The position numbers and the translations under genes were made by a program. The notes under the pieces were generated by a model. That model had not been told where the DNA came from and did no database searches. It was given only the letters and a program-made list of their open reading frames with translations. 64,000 bases of DNA from Dipylidium caninum (Eukaryota > Platyhelminthes > Cestoda > Cyclophyllidea > Dipylidiidae), in contig QEYB01001208.1 of NCBI GenBank assembly GCA_017562135.1, positions 806,001 to 870,000 of the forward strand, given 5' to 3'. Each line of letters begins with the position of its first letter. The first letter of the stretch is position 1. Below, in pieces: positions 45,801 to 57,742 of this stretch.

Positions 45801-48800
45801 TGGAAACGGCAATGGCTGATATGGAACGCGAGTTGGCGTCGGAGCGCGAGACCAAAGAGTCCGCAGAGAAGGCCGCACAGGAGGCAGAAAAGCAGTACGA
45901 CCAATTGGCTACGGAATTTGAAGAGGTTCACCACAGCCTGGAGGAGACAAGGTCTGCCTTTCAGGTGAGTCTGCCTACAACTCATCACAGACCGCGCTCC
46001 TCGATTTTGCTAGCAAGGTAACGAGATTGTTGCGCACAGGTACCACTCCCAGGAGACGAGTAGCCATTGCGTACACTAGAGACGTGAGTCTACCCGTTGA
46101 CAAAAGTATATTTGTTTCGGACCTTCTCTTGGCAACAGGCTTATTAGTAGCCAGTCTGTTCGGACTAACAAGTGGTTTTACGCCCCAAGATTTCCCGGAA
46201 GAGGTGTCCCATTTCATTATAGAGATCTGAAGACTCTGAGATGGGGAACGAGTAAAAACGTAGAATAACCCACTGCCATATGGCAACTATCAGGGAACAT
46301 CTGCCGCGTCAGATGTGCGTCCGACACCGAGACGGATGTTGACATTGCTTCCTCAATAAAAGCACGATATACACATCCACTAGGGTAATATGAGATCTGA
46401 AAATGTCGGGCACAATCGGAACGCGCCCCATTTTGGTGTTGTAGTTGAGTGAAAGCCGTCGGCAAGCGGCGACAGAGGAAATCGCAGTGCTCCGAGTGCA
46501 ACTTGAGGCGTCTGACCGAAGCCGCAGGAAGGCGGAATCAGAGACCCAGGAGGTAGCCAGTCGCGTGTCTGAGTTGAATACTCAGGTAAACAATTTGACG
46601 GCCGACAAACGACGCCTTGAGAGCGAACTCGCGATTGCCCTCGGTGACATCGACGATCTCAATGGCAGCAAGCAGGTAGGGACAATCATGGATTTCGTAC
46701 ACAGTTAGGCAAAAATAACATCATGCAAAATCCTTCTGACGTGAGCACAAACTCATGTTCCATTTAAATTTACTCACGATTTCTCGCATTTTGCACAAAT
46801 ATGCTTCTTCTGACGACCCTATCGGTGAATCACACAACTCACTTTGGAGGGTCCGGTCTCCGCACATTTGCGGAAGCCTTGCCTCTGGTCCCGGTAAAAG
46901 CGGCTTCCGTTTCCGTTCCACGTAGTGGCTTGGCCTTTTTATGGACGTATTAGACACTAACCAATCACACTCGTGGACACGCATAACGCGTCGACGACGA
47001 GAAAAAGTCTCGCGTGCCGTATTCGCAAGACGGCGAAAAAGTGATCTGTGGAGGGCTGAACGAGGAGTTTATAAAGATACTCCATATTAAAATGATCCTA
47101 TTCCTTGGAAGGGTAATGAGGAGCGTATCGCAAAGCTGCTCCTCGATGTGTCTCGATTGACAGCTGATTTGCAAGCCGAACAGGACCTTGCAAGGAGAGC
47201 TGACGCGGGGAGACGTCAGTTGGAGACCGACCTGCGAGATGCTAACAACCGTTTGAAGACGGCGGAACAGGCATGTGAGGACGCCGAAAAGGAGGCCATC
47301 AGGAAGGCCAATGGAATGGAGGCGAGACTGCGTGATGCTGAAATGGCTGCTGAAGCCGAGGCCAAACGAGTTAGGGAGCTCACTGCTCATTTAAGGTGAG
47401 TAACCTTCCAAATGAAAATAACATCCAATTCCTCAACATGACTGAAGAGAAGAGCGTTAAATGGTATCCTGTGACCTGGGTACTCGTACTCAGGAGGCAA
47501 TCACACATAAAATTAGATGACAATTTCGAGGGACTCACGAAAAGCAGGGCTACGTCAGTTTCAAAACGTGTATACTGAATGTGTCAATAACAAACGTGGG
47601 AGAAGAAGGTTGAAATTTTTGCCATTTTCACAAATCTAAGGACGGAAGCACGAAAAGAGCGAATTAAGATGATTTGCCAGCGAGAAGGACAACAACTTTA
47701 CTCTAGTTACATCATGCGACATGCGACGATATGCACATATTTCTCAGTTGGCAAAGTCTCTTTTTCGGGCTTTACACATCGTGCCAGAAACGGAGCACAG
47801 ACATTATTTTACGCGGAAACTGTCCGATGATGTGTTAATTCAGAATTTTTCAAGCTAAAATTCCAGAGCAGACGAACTGTAATTAGGCAAGTTAAAAGCC
47901 ACATTCTTCCGGAATTCTATGCAATAAGAGTTTCAGCTGGCAGTCGGAACTAGTCAGAGGCCAAAAAGGAGGGGGGGGAGGGGGTGGGGGTGGGGGCGAG
48001 ACGTCTAGCAAGAACAAGCCGGCAGCACCAGCGTGGCGTCTGCGTATCGACGCGTGGCACCGTCCGCCGAGGCGCACTTTTGCGTCGACCAATCGGCGCA
48101 GCGGCAGCGTATAGTCCGCCTCGAAAAAGTGCCACCGCTCCTACGAGACAAACCTCGGCAAAGTAGCTGCATATCCACCGACTCTATGATCTAGTATGGC
48201 CTATGTATCCGCCACAATTTTTGTGTCTTTTTTTACGAGTCTGGGTGATACTGAAAAAGGGCTTTTCCTGTTTTTCCTGTATTATTTATGGCGCCGGTGG
48301 TATACATCCTGTCAATAATATCTATTCACAGCTTAATATAAGATACTAATCCCACTCCCAAGCAAATCTGTTAAAATCCACATCCGAGAGTGAAATCTCT
48401 TGGGTAGACTCCAAGTGGGGGACCAAAAATTTCCTTCCTTTGCTGAGTAAGGTGTAGATTAGACTCACAATTACTTTGTTTTGACGGACAGACACTTTTC
48501 TAACAGCTTTCCGTTGTTTGTTTACCGTGCAGAAAAGTGGAGCGTGCCCATAAGGAGGTTAGTCAAGCGATTGAAGAGGAGCGTTCAATGACAGCGCAAA
48601 TGAAAGAATTGATGGAACGAGGCCAAGGGAAAATTAAAAATATGCGTCGTCAGATCGAAGAAGCCGTGAGTTGTCCGTTTCGCCACATTATCGGACCAGT
48701 CACTTCTCCCCAAACGTCTCCTCCTCGCGTCACAACCCCGAACCGCTAACCATAATCCTATTTGCACGTGATTAGTACAAATCTTCTGCAAGTCTCTATG

Positions 48801-49494
48801 ATGTTTTCGTAAAAGTATAAAGCGGATTGAAATTATCCCATTTATACCACCGTGTAATGACAGCACTGAAACTACAATCCCGTATACCCTGGTTAGGTCA
48901 ACATTACATTTGCTAGTTCTTAACTGAAATTGTCAACTATTCAGAGCCCAGCAACACAAGCATAGTCGTTTACCTGCCAGTGTAGCCGCTTCTCAAATGT
49001 CCTAGAGCGCATGTTGGCTTATTCTCACTCGTGCTTTCAGTCAGACCTCGTCGCTTACCATACTGAAAGATGCGAACACATGTTAGGGGGCCTTGGGACA
49101 CTATTGACCAAGATGATGTTTGCGAGAATCGCCTAAATGCCAACATAGAATGGTCCAAAAAGACCAAAAAGAGGTCTTAGAATGAACCTGATTATGAATC
49201 TTCCTTTAGGAAGCAGCAGCCGCGACGGCAAATATGAAACTACGCAAAGCCCAAGAACAACTGGAAGAGGCAGAGCTGCGTGCATCGATGGCAGAGCGCC
49301 GCGCCAGCTTGCAGGCGGAGGCAGCACGGGAGAAACAAATGGGGTTCACGCCGCGCATGCGTTCCACCTCCTTCGTGCGCGAGAGTTCCACCTTCAGCGC
49401 GGCCGACTACACGCCTCGCCGATCGCGCCGCACCCCTGCCTTTCGTAGTGTCGAGAGCGAGGAGCGCGACATTCCCAATGGTGTTGCCGACTAG
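36888..49494 (+). CDS. Paramyosin-like protein, divergent paralog (16 exons, 903 codons, complete)
   Basis: Thick-filament core protein family, a long two-stranded coiled coil of muscle. Exons: 36888-36983, 37673-37729, 37852-37938, 38503-38669, 39331-39409, 39781-40026, 41016-41212, 41968-42100, 42174-42390, 42702-42847, 45162-45256, 45706-45964, 46445-46675, 47112-47395, 48533-48665, 49210-49494. All joins are phase-consistent with GT-AG sites. The N-terminus (SRTHAIYRAGSPSESRLE then RVAELEERLQDER) and inner segments (EEALQDSEAKYQSSQN, NEKDEELENFK, HRTIEDL) follow the paramyosin order. The rod spans roughly residues 28-850, with a basic Ser/Thr/Pro-rich tail of about 52 residues. Usual length is 860-880. 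Flatworm paramyosins I know are nearly identical to each other and much less similar to this one, so it is probably a paralog. It is not a myosin heavy chain: no motor precedes the rod. AATAAA lies at 49778. Confidence 0.88.
40358..40474 (+). repeat. GA/GAGT-rich microsatellite
   Basis: Interrupted GAGA, GAGT and GGGA repeats in paramyosin intron 6. Confidence 0.85.
41729..41750 (+). repeat. G-rich tract with quadruplex potential
   Basis: Runs of about 10, 5 and 3 G separated by single A residues, then GGGGG a few bases on, in paramyosin intron 7. Confidence 0.7.
42848..45161. other. Paramyosin intron 10, the longest; nothing recognised
   Basis: 2314 nt with no coding segment or repeat that I can identify apart from a short GA run near 44364. 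The coding text reads straight across from EEALQDSE to AKYQSSQN without loss compared with other paramyosins. Confidence 0.7.
47969..47998 (+). repeat. G-rich tract with quadruplex potential
   Basis: Four G runs of 5 to 8 separated by single A or T, in paramyosin intron 14. It matches the simple G3+N1-7 quadruplex pattern. Confidence 0.75.
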
Positions 49495-51172
49495 CCCTAA
49501 AGGCAATCCTCAATGCTTTTAGGCCTGAAGCTGCTCAGACATCCCCACCCGCGATCGTCTCCCCTCCTTTCGAGTTTCTTTTATTGTATAAGTTCGTGCC
49601 TCACCCTTGTTCCCCCAACTTTCGCTTCAACTTTAAATGCAGGAGACCCAGCGGACGCCTATCACAATAGTAAGTTAAGACGCCTCCAGCTCCTCGTCTT
49701 CTCTCTTTCCTTCTACTTCAAATAATCAAATTATTGTCTACATCAGTGAATTCCCCAGCACAACCGACCGTCGTCGAAATAAAAGCGTAAATAGTGTGTC
49801 AGCAGGTATTTGGGTTGGCGTATTCAGCGATGAGATAGATCCATTTTCTATTTTCCTACTGCTAACCTTTGTGTTTGTCGGGAAGCAAAACTTGTTCGTC
49901 GCAAGTTACACCAAAGCAACAGACAAAACAGTGTATTTTACAAGAGGATAATGAATAAAATAAATGCTGAGTTAATACGAGTAAAATTTATTTAGGTACC
50001 AAACCGCGCGACTCTGGGAATCGGACAACGTTTACGCGACACTGAGAAGCCTTCAGCCTAAATGAAACAATACAAATTTTCGGGATAAATTCGACCCAAT
50101 AATAAAATCAACTTTTCAGTACATATTAATGAGCCGAGTTAGTAATCTGTTGTCAGACAAAGCAAAATAGTTGGTTTCATTCCGCAGCATACAACAACAT
50201 TACTTTGTATTAACTCAGTCGCGCATCTATGTAAAAGATCATTTAATTTAGTATCAAATAAACGCTCAGATGCAAGTGAAAGTCGCAAGCCCACGTTCGA
50301 AGACTTATGAATTGCATTAGAATCTCAACAGGCTCGAAGGCATCCAACAGTCGATAAAAAAATCATAAATCCTTCAGGTGGCAAGGAGTGGCAGCTAATA
50401 TCAAAATGGGCAGAAAGAAGAGGTTAAGCCAACACCTACTTTTATGATTACGCCCCAAAGCTGCCTATTCCAAATCCCCTTAAAGGGCGATATATCAAAC
50501 GCGACATGGGCGACGGTAAGGATAAAGTTAATCTATCGGGAGAAAGGTGAATGCTGCCCAACCTGGACGCAATTTTCTGAACAACAGTAAGCGGCCGCCG
50601 TCTATCAAGAGACGCTACATGCTTGCGAAAAGGCCTGTGGGCCACTTCTGCGCACCTGCTAAGGTCGTCAGATGAGGGTGTTCAGAAAAGCCCAAAAAGT
50701 GTGGTATCAGTTTTATAAACGTGGGTACAGGGCAGACTGATGCGTCTGCCACTGGCTGTTTAGGCGGCACGCAGGGCAAAAATTAGTTCCGTGTAGACAC
50801 GTACTCGTGCTCCATGGGGACGATGTCGAGAAAATAAAAATACTTGAACTAACTGGACGCGATACTGTGCGTTGATAGCAGTTGGGGTTTTACATACTCA
50901 TATCTGCGCTGTCAAAACGAATTTTGCAGAAAATCCCTAACAAAATAGCATTAAAAAGAGGGGCTATTTATAGTTAAATACAAATTTCCAGACAATAAAT
51001 TAGGTTTAAAAATAAATCCATCTGAATGAGGATATACCTACGAGTGGAGTTTCTTGATTACAAATGTGGATGTTGAAAATAGAGGTAGTATAATATTCTT
51101 ACTTGCAACAGTGTACGGGAAAGATCTGAGTAATTATTTGGGATGCAACTTTGAAAAGTAACGGAGGATTTT
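49495..51172. other. Convergent 3' ends of the paramyosin-like and kinesin genes
   Basis: AATAAA at 49778-49783 is the best polyadenylation signal for the + strand gene; a second lies near 49954. TTTATT at 49987-49992 and TTTAAT near 50243 could serve the minus-strand gene, which would give it a long 3' untranslated region. No other gene is seen. Confidence 0.5.
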
Positions 51173-54100
51173 CTAAGGAAAACTGCAAAAAGGAGGATTA
51201 GGTTTGAAGACTAACTTCTTGTCCTTCTTTTTCACAGCCATCCGATTGATCCTGAAAATGGTAGGGCTGAAAGAATAAAAAAAATGTGGTCGTTTACATG
51301 CGACTCCCACCAAGGCTGCCTACACATGTTCAAGCAACAGCAACGCCAAAACTGCTGAATTTGGGATTTGCAAAATAAGATAAATTTGGCATCATATCTA
51401 GAACCATTTTAGATCACAAAATTTCGTTGTTACTGTTTTGCCCTTTTGTGCAGACCATTCTCCAAAAAGTAATGGAAAACTCATGCTTTTTCATGCCTAA
51501 AAACCCGATATTTCGACAAAATATTGGTAAATGAGGGTGTACAGACCAAAATTACGCGAATAAATTTAAAGGTTTCACCTTATCTTTATACGATTTAGTA
51601 AGCATGCATTATCAAAATCAAGTTCCCGATCTGACATAAGGAAACTTTCTACACTACACATGGTTAGGACTTCCTGCCCTCCAGCCTTAGACCCAGTGTC
51701 CAGCAATAAGTGGCCACTAGTTAACGTAATGTGGATCCCTTCCAGGTAGACCATTTAGGGGCAGACACACCTGGCATCCAATTCCAGAACCTCATCGTCC
51801 TGCAGGGCGGCCTTGAGGGCAGCAACGACCTGCGGCGCCAGTTCGGGCGGCTCGTAGTCCAGCGTGGTCCGGGGAAGTGGATCAAGCCCCAGGCAGAGAA
51901 TGTTCTTTCCCAGCGGCAGACGACGCAAGTGACCGGCTGATCGCCGCAAGCCGATGGAAAACGACGGGATGGTTGTGCTTAAGGTAAATAAAATCCCAAT
52001 TTTAGACACGACTAAATGGAACCTAATTGCGGCAGAAAACCTTCATAATATATGTGCAATCCAAACCTTTTTTCCTCTATTATGCTATAAATTTTCGTCT
52101 ATGAAAGTCTAAGAGTTCATGATATCTAAGGAATTAGGCCTGGTTGTTGGTCGTAGAAGAATATGATAATTATGAGATGGGAACAAATGTCACGTTTTTG
52201 GTGTACTTGTATTGACTATTAAGGTGCGATCCATTACAATTCTATCTAAAAGGACATTTTCCAAACATGGTTAGCAGGACCTGAAGGGGATCCCCTAATC
52301 TGTGCAATTTCGGACATATTTTTTTAGTTTTAATGGTTTTACTTTTCGTACATAAGTCAGTGTCGGCGGGCGGGGGTTTAATATCTGGTTGATCTTAAAA
52401 CCGTAGCTAAGGGGATGGTCATCAAAGCAAGTTTACCACTGCGTCACTATGAGAACTAACTCTGACAGTTGAGAGACTTGCTTTTTAATTGCTTTTACAT
52501 ATTAACTGACCAAAATCTCAAAATTATCCCATTTCACCTCTGCCTCACTTGTAAGGAGTATGAGAAACAAAAAACCCGCATTTAAAATTTAAAGACCAAA
52601 AGTAGCTACTGAAATTGAGATGACCCTAAACAAGTGTCAGGAAGCCGTAACGATACCACCTTTACTTGCGTAAACGACAAAATATGCACGTTTGTCCAAG
52701 TGACCTTGAGAGAAACTATTTACTAAATGATGTCGATTTTTGGTTTTCCCTTAGGCCCCTCAGTAAGTTAGCGAGGTTTCCCCTACTGTGACCCTGTGCT
52801 ACATTCCCCTCACATTACAACCTTTCACCTCTGTGACACCGGGGTTGCCCTCGGATGATTTACCGAAAGTGCTCTGAGGGGACGTCGAACCCATTTCCGT
52901 GCCGAGGGGAGTAGCTAAAAGGACTTCACAGACTGAGCACTTCTGCAACTAGCCGTTTCAGGGTCCCCATTGCAGCCATTAGTTTATGCCCATCGATGCA
53001 TCAAGTCCTTTTAGAGGGAAAAACTAAGGTCGACAAAGAAAGGGCGGGGTTCGCGTTGACTGCCATCAAGATATTTGATGGGATGCGTGATGGAGATGTC
53101 CAGAAGGAAATCATATAGCCTGAAACTGTGCTAAAAAAAATAGCAACAGCAATACGGCGAAACAATTCTTTTAGTTCAGAAATTTTTAACCGGACATTTG
53201 AAAATCGTCGATGCAAATAAGTGCCACTTTCCGAAAATATTTTAGCAAGCCGGCATTTTTCAGTTAACAGCAACAGCGATTCACTTTAAAAAAACACCGA
53301 GTTAGAAGTGTTTTAACTTAGTGCCTTAATGAGTTAGAGGATTTCAAAACCCCTACCTCGCGATGAAATTGTTTTGTGTTGCGGAGGACGCGGTGTGGAA
53401 TCGCCAAGTTCCCGTCTGCTCGTCGAAAAATGTGCGTTCCCGGGACCTAATTTGCTCGTCGTGAGGTACGAAATTGGCCAAAATCAACTGACGCAGCTTC
53501 ATATCTCGCATTATTTGCCCTTGGAGTTGCTCCTGCTTCTGTCTCTCGATGATATGTTCATCTTGTAAATTCTTCATATCTTGTTTAATTTTCTGTAACA
53601 CGTATACAATACCGTAAGAGAATCATTTTGGAAAAATTGTTCCAATATTAGTCTTCTTACTAAAATAATACGGGTAACGTGGCCCAAACGGAAATATTCA
53701 AAATAGAACTGTCCCGATATATGCCTTGACCACCATATTTCCAACTCATCAGCTAACTTTACTCCTTCCATCGAAAACGAAGTCAACATCGCAACAAACA
53801 CGTGGATATCTGTGTTTCGAAGAATGCGATGATATCGCAAAATAGATATTTAACAAATACCAAATACATGGGGCATGAGCGAGCGGGAAGGGATGAGAGG
53901 GAGAGCCATAACACAAACCTGGATACGTCCAAAAAGTTTCTTCATTTTGGCAGTATAGGTATCGACTTCGTGGGAGAGGGAAGTAAAACCCTCCTGAAGT
54001 ATCGCAACATTGGCCGACTCGGCGGAGACACAGGCGCGGATGCGATCCTCATGCCGCTGGTGGGCGGCCAAGCGGCGGCGGTGCCGCTCCAAGGTCTCCT

Positions 54101-57100
54101 TTTGCGTCCGTGTCCGTGCCTCCACTGCCGACAGTTCAGTCTTTGCTCCACTATTGTCACTACCGAGGAGTTTCGACTCTAAACTCTGCAACTTGGCTTC
54201 TAGTTCCGCGGTCTCTGCCAGCTCCTTGTTCAGTCGCGACTCCTTAAGCTGAAAAAGATCAACAATAGAGACTGTTATCTTTTCGCTAAAAAATGAAAAG
54301 TCGGTAATAACTAGTAGACAATAGCAATAAAAGATGAACTACTGCAGCCCACAGGCCCGACTCGCATAGGATTGGCCTACTACAGACGCCCATTATTTGT
54401 GACGCAACAGAACACACTAGTAAGTCTGTTAAAAAATAACATCATCTCTCATCCTTTTCTGGTTACATACAAAAAAGGCATCCAAAGGGTTTCCTTATTA
54501 GTGATTAATATAGCAATCCTGTAATCCTTCATGCGTTTAAATTCATTAATAACATGAGGATTGCAGAAAACCCTACAAGAGACTGAAATAGCGCAAATAA
54601 AAATGGGTAAGCAAGTGCAGCGATGGCATGCTCCGCAAATGAGGCTCAGACCTTGAGCTCTTTTAGTAGATGGGTCTTCTCCTCAGCAACCATATTGTGG
54701 TCCTTAACGATTCTCTCCTTTTCCACAACTAAACTCTCATGTCGTTCTCTTAAATAGGCTTCTCTAGCTGCCGTAAAATCATCTTCATTTATGTCAGATT
54801 CATCGGCATCTTAAAGGAGATAAGGCATTTCAGTCGCCATATTGTTAGAACAAAATTTAAGAAATTACCAGTACCATCAACCAAACTGCCACTTGTCGAG
54901 TGCATCGGCAGTCTCGTGCGAGAAATGAGCAGTTGTTTCAGTCGTTGTATTTCATCCCGATACTCCCGTAGCAGAGTGTCCTTCGGCTCCTCATTGATTT
55001 TAGGCGTATTTTTGATATTCTTCGCCCGACTGGCATATCTTAATGTATTTATTGTCTCGTCATAGTTGTAAGAAGACGGTCCAATATTGGCAACCATAAC
55101 TGTTTTCGAATTACCTCCCAAGGAATCTAAACACCAATAAAGTTAACAATATGCGGTAAAATTCCTTGGTTTCGGTTAAATCTACGAAATTCCTCCCGTA
55201 TTCGAAAGTAAACAGATAAATCTCAACATTTTGTTTCGTTACAGCGATTCGAAAGGTCTCACCTTGAAGCAACCTTGTGAGTTTGGAGTCTCTGTAGGGC
55301 ACGTGAAGGCAATTCTCGTCACACAAAGCAGATATAACATTGCCCAGTGTGGACAAGCCAAGGTTAATTTTCGTAGCCTCTTTAAAGCGCTCACCCTTAC
55401 ACGTAAGAATAAGAAGGGTACTGGCATCGACAACCTTACCTCTGCGTTAGTCTTGTTTTGACGTTCACTTCCCGCCAAATCAACCAAATTGAGTTTGCCC
55501 ACGCGAATATGGCTTTGACCAACAGCATCCACCTATTGGGTCTATTTTCACGTTGGTATCAGTGTCACAAACCTCGCAACTCTCCACCGTTACGACGAAG
55601 ATGGCGTGTGATCGGGAGCTTCTTTCATTCATGTTAGTGGCTCTTCAAGGAACGAATTAAGGTAGTGAGAAAAAACACACAGACACATACCCAACAGACC
55701 GATTATTTTGGCCTATATTCATCACCTCTTCTATCTCTTTGATGTTCCTTGTTAAGACCGTTGAGAGATCCTAAACCGGTACACATGAAAGTCCTTAGTA
55801 CCGCCTCCCACGGAAACAGTTAGTTGACACAAAAGAAGCTAAAATTTGACCTATTACCCCCAAAACTCCACTGTTGGTGCTATTGAAGACTCTTCTGGTT
55901 TGACTCCCAATGGGGTTCATAAAGTCGAGACCGAAAGTCATTTAATAAAATGAATAAACTAAAGGATAAGCCAAATATAGTGACGCCTATTTCCCCAAAA
56001 TGTTACCTTTATCTAATCTCTCATTAATGCTGTTTACCTCGATCACGGCCACTTAGTGTAACAGAGCAATCAGTTAGATTTATAACACTACACTAATAAC
56101 CTGAGAATAAGAGTGGGGCATTCTCTCAACAAAAATAAGTTTGTATTTTCAGGAAATTGATGCAAATGTTCACCTTTTTATGTTGAGATTAAGCAACCGC
56201 GATATTTCAATTGTCGATCCCTTACAATTAAAGACCCATTCGGACACCAATTATATTTTGCGTTAATAAATACGGAAGAAATACAGCTCAAATATTCAAG
56301 GTTCCACAAAAGCATTGTACGAGAATATACCAGTGGTAAACAGGGAGCAATGTTTATAATTTTATTGACGTCACACACTAGTACCATTAGTAAACAACAG
56401 TTCTCCTCTGTGATATATCATGCAGGCGTAAGGGGATCCCCGCGAGGGATCCAACCAAAAGGGTCCTTAGCATAATGGAGTTCCTGAATTTACATCCAGG
56501 AGCGGTAAATGATATCCTGATTCTAACATCGAACCACTAAAAATGGTTCCTTTTGAACGGCAACCCAACCTCGTCCTTGAGTCGGCACGTTTTAAAAACA
56601 CTGTCGAGGCGGCTTAAAAAGCCGTCATAATTACGGTTACCAAAACCTTATTAAAGTTGACAACAAAAATGACACTGCATAACCTCCGTTTTGCAGTAAA
56701 AAATTAGGTAAAATGGTTTGAACCAAAATCAGCCTCATTTCAATGTCTGTATTAGTAACATGCTGGATGGTTTTCTGCGTACATCAATCTGTTACCTTAA
56801 ACACAAAACGCACATAGCACTTTGAGAGAAACAAATATGAACATTTTCTGGGTCAGAAGAACAAGCATGCAATAAAACATCCTTCCAGAGCAATGGTGAT
56901 TTCGTGTGTCGTCTATTTTAATGGCGAAAAATGAGCTGATCGCTTCAATACACATAGAAAACCGAACGGCATGCCAGTAAAACAAAAAAAGCTCTTAATA
57001 CGCTACCATTGCATTATATGGAAACTAAAGTTATTAAAGCACTAAAATGTTCGTACCAGAAAGTAAAGTAAGCCAAGACACTAGCCTTGGTTCTCGCAAG

Positions 57101-57742
57101 ACTCACTCTGACATAAACGCCCCTATCTGGTTTCTCTTTTATCTCGAGTCGTTTTTTCTGATCATTTCTGAGTATATCGCGAATTTCTTCCTTGTAAATT
57201 TCAAGGTAACTTGCGCGAACCAAAAACTGCGTCGACTTAGACCCATTGATATAATCAAAAATGTGATAAAGCGAATTGGGCATAAGTCCACGAACTTCTG
57301 GACCGCCTTTCTCACCTGGAAATATCCCTTTTATAATGTAACAACCTTGTATAGTAAACGTTTTTCCTGTGCCAGTCTGCCCGTATGCAAATATGGTTCC
57401 ATTAAACCCTAACAACACACTTTGCACGATATCGTGGAATGATTTCTCATACAAATCTTTTTGTGTGGAACTAAAGGTCGGGAGCGATGTATCGCTTACC
57501 AAGGGCCGAAGGCATTATCAAAAAAATACACAGTCGAGTCGCCCTTCAACCCGTTTCTTAATGATTTAACTTCCACACAACCCTTGGACTCGTCGATGGA
57601 AACACAACTACAGAAAATTGCATTCGACAAGTGAAACAGCTAACTTTTCGTGGCCAGCGTCAATTTCCCTCTTGTGCATGGGACGGCAGCGAACCACAAC
57701 TTTTACAGACTCTTTAATGTCACTAATTACATCCATTTGCAT
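51173..57742 (-). CDS. KIF3B: Kinesin-2 motor subunit, KIF3B type (14 exons, 727 codons, complete)
   Basis: Plus-end-directed microtubule motor subunit; in animals it pairs with KIF3A and KAP for intraflagellar and vesicle transport. Exons (high to low): 57742-57645, 57607-57500, 57470-57346, 57315-57107, 55770-55691, 55642-55573, 55532-55440, 55395-55263, 55126-54869, 54809-54652, 54248-53919, 53592-53357, 51977-51771, 51251-51173. Motifs: VVVRCRPM near the start, P-loop GQTGTGKT (99-106), switch I NERSSRSH (212-219), switch II DLAGSE (248-253), neck [12 protein letters not shown], a coiled coil to about 630, and [11 protein letters not shown] with [28 protein letters not shown] tail and LDA end are KIF3B features, not KIF3A or KIF17. 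The family is about 747 residues. The start is fixed by an in-frame TAA three codons upstream. Introns of 37, 29, 30, 48, 40 and 44 nt are notable. The last 26-codon exon is the least certain. Confidence 0.9.

Noticed and set aside
36888..49494. Myosin heavy chain rod
   Set aside because: No motor domain precedes it. The N-terminus, total length of about 900 and internal register match paramyosin.
51173..57742. KIF3A or KIF17 identity for the kinesin
   Set aside because: The C-terminal FFDEQTGTW block and the PRTTLDYE...APQV tail match KIF3B. KIF17 is longer and lacks this tail.
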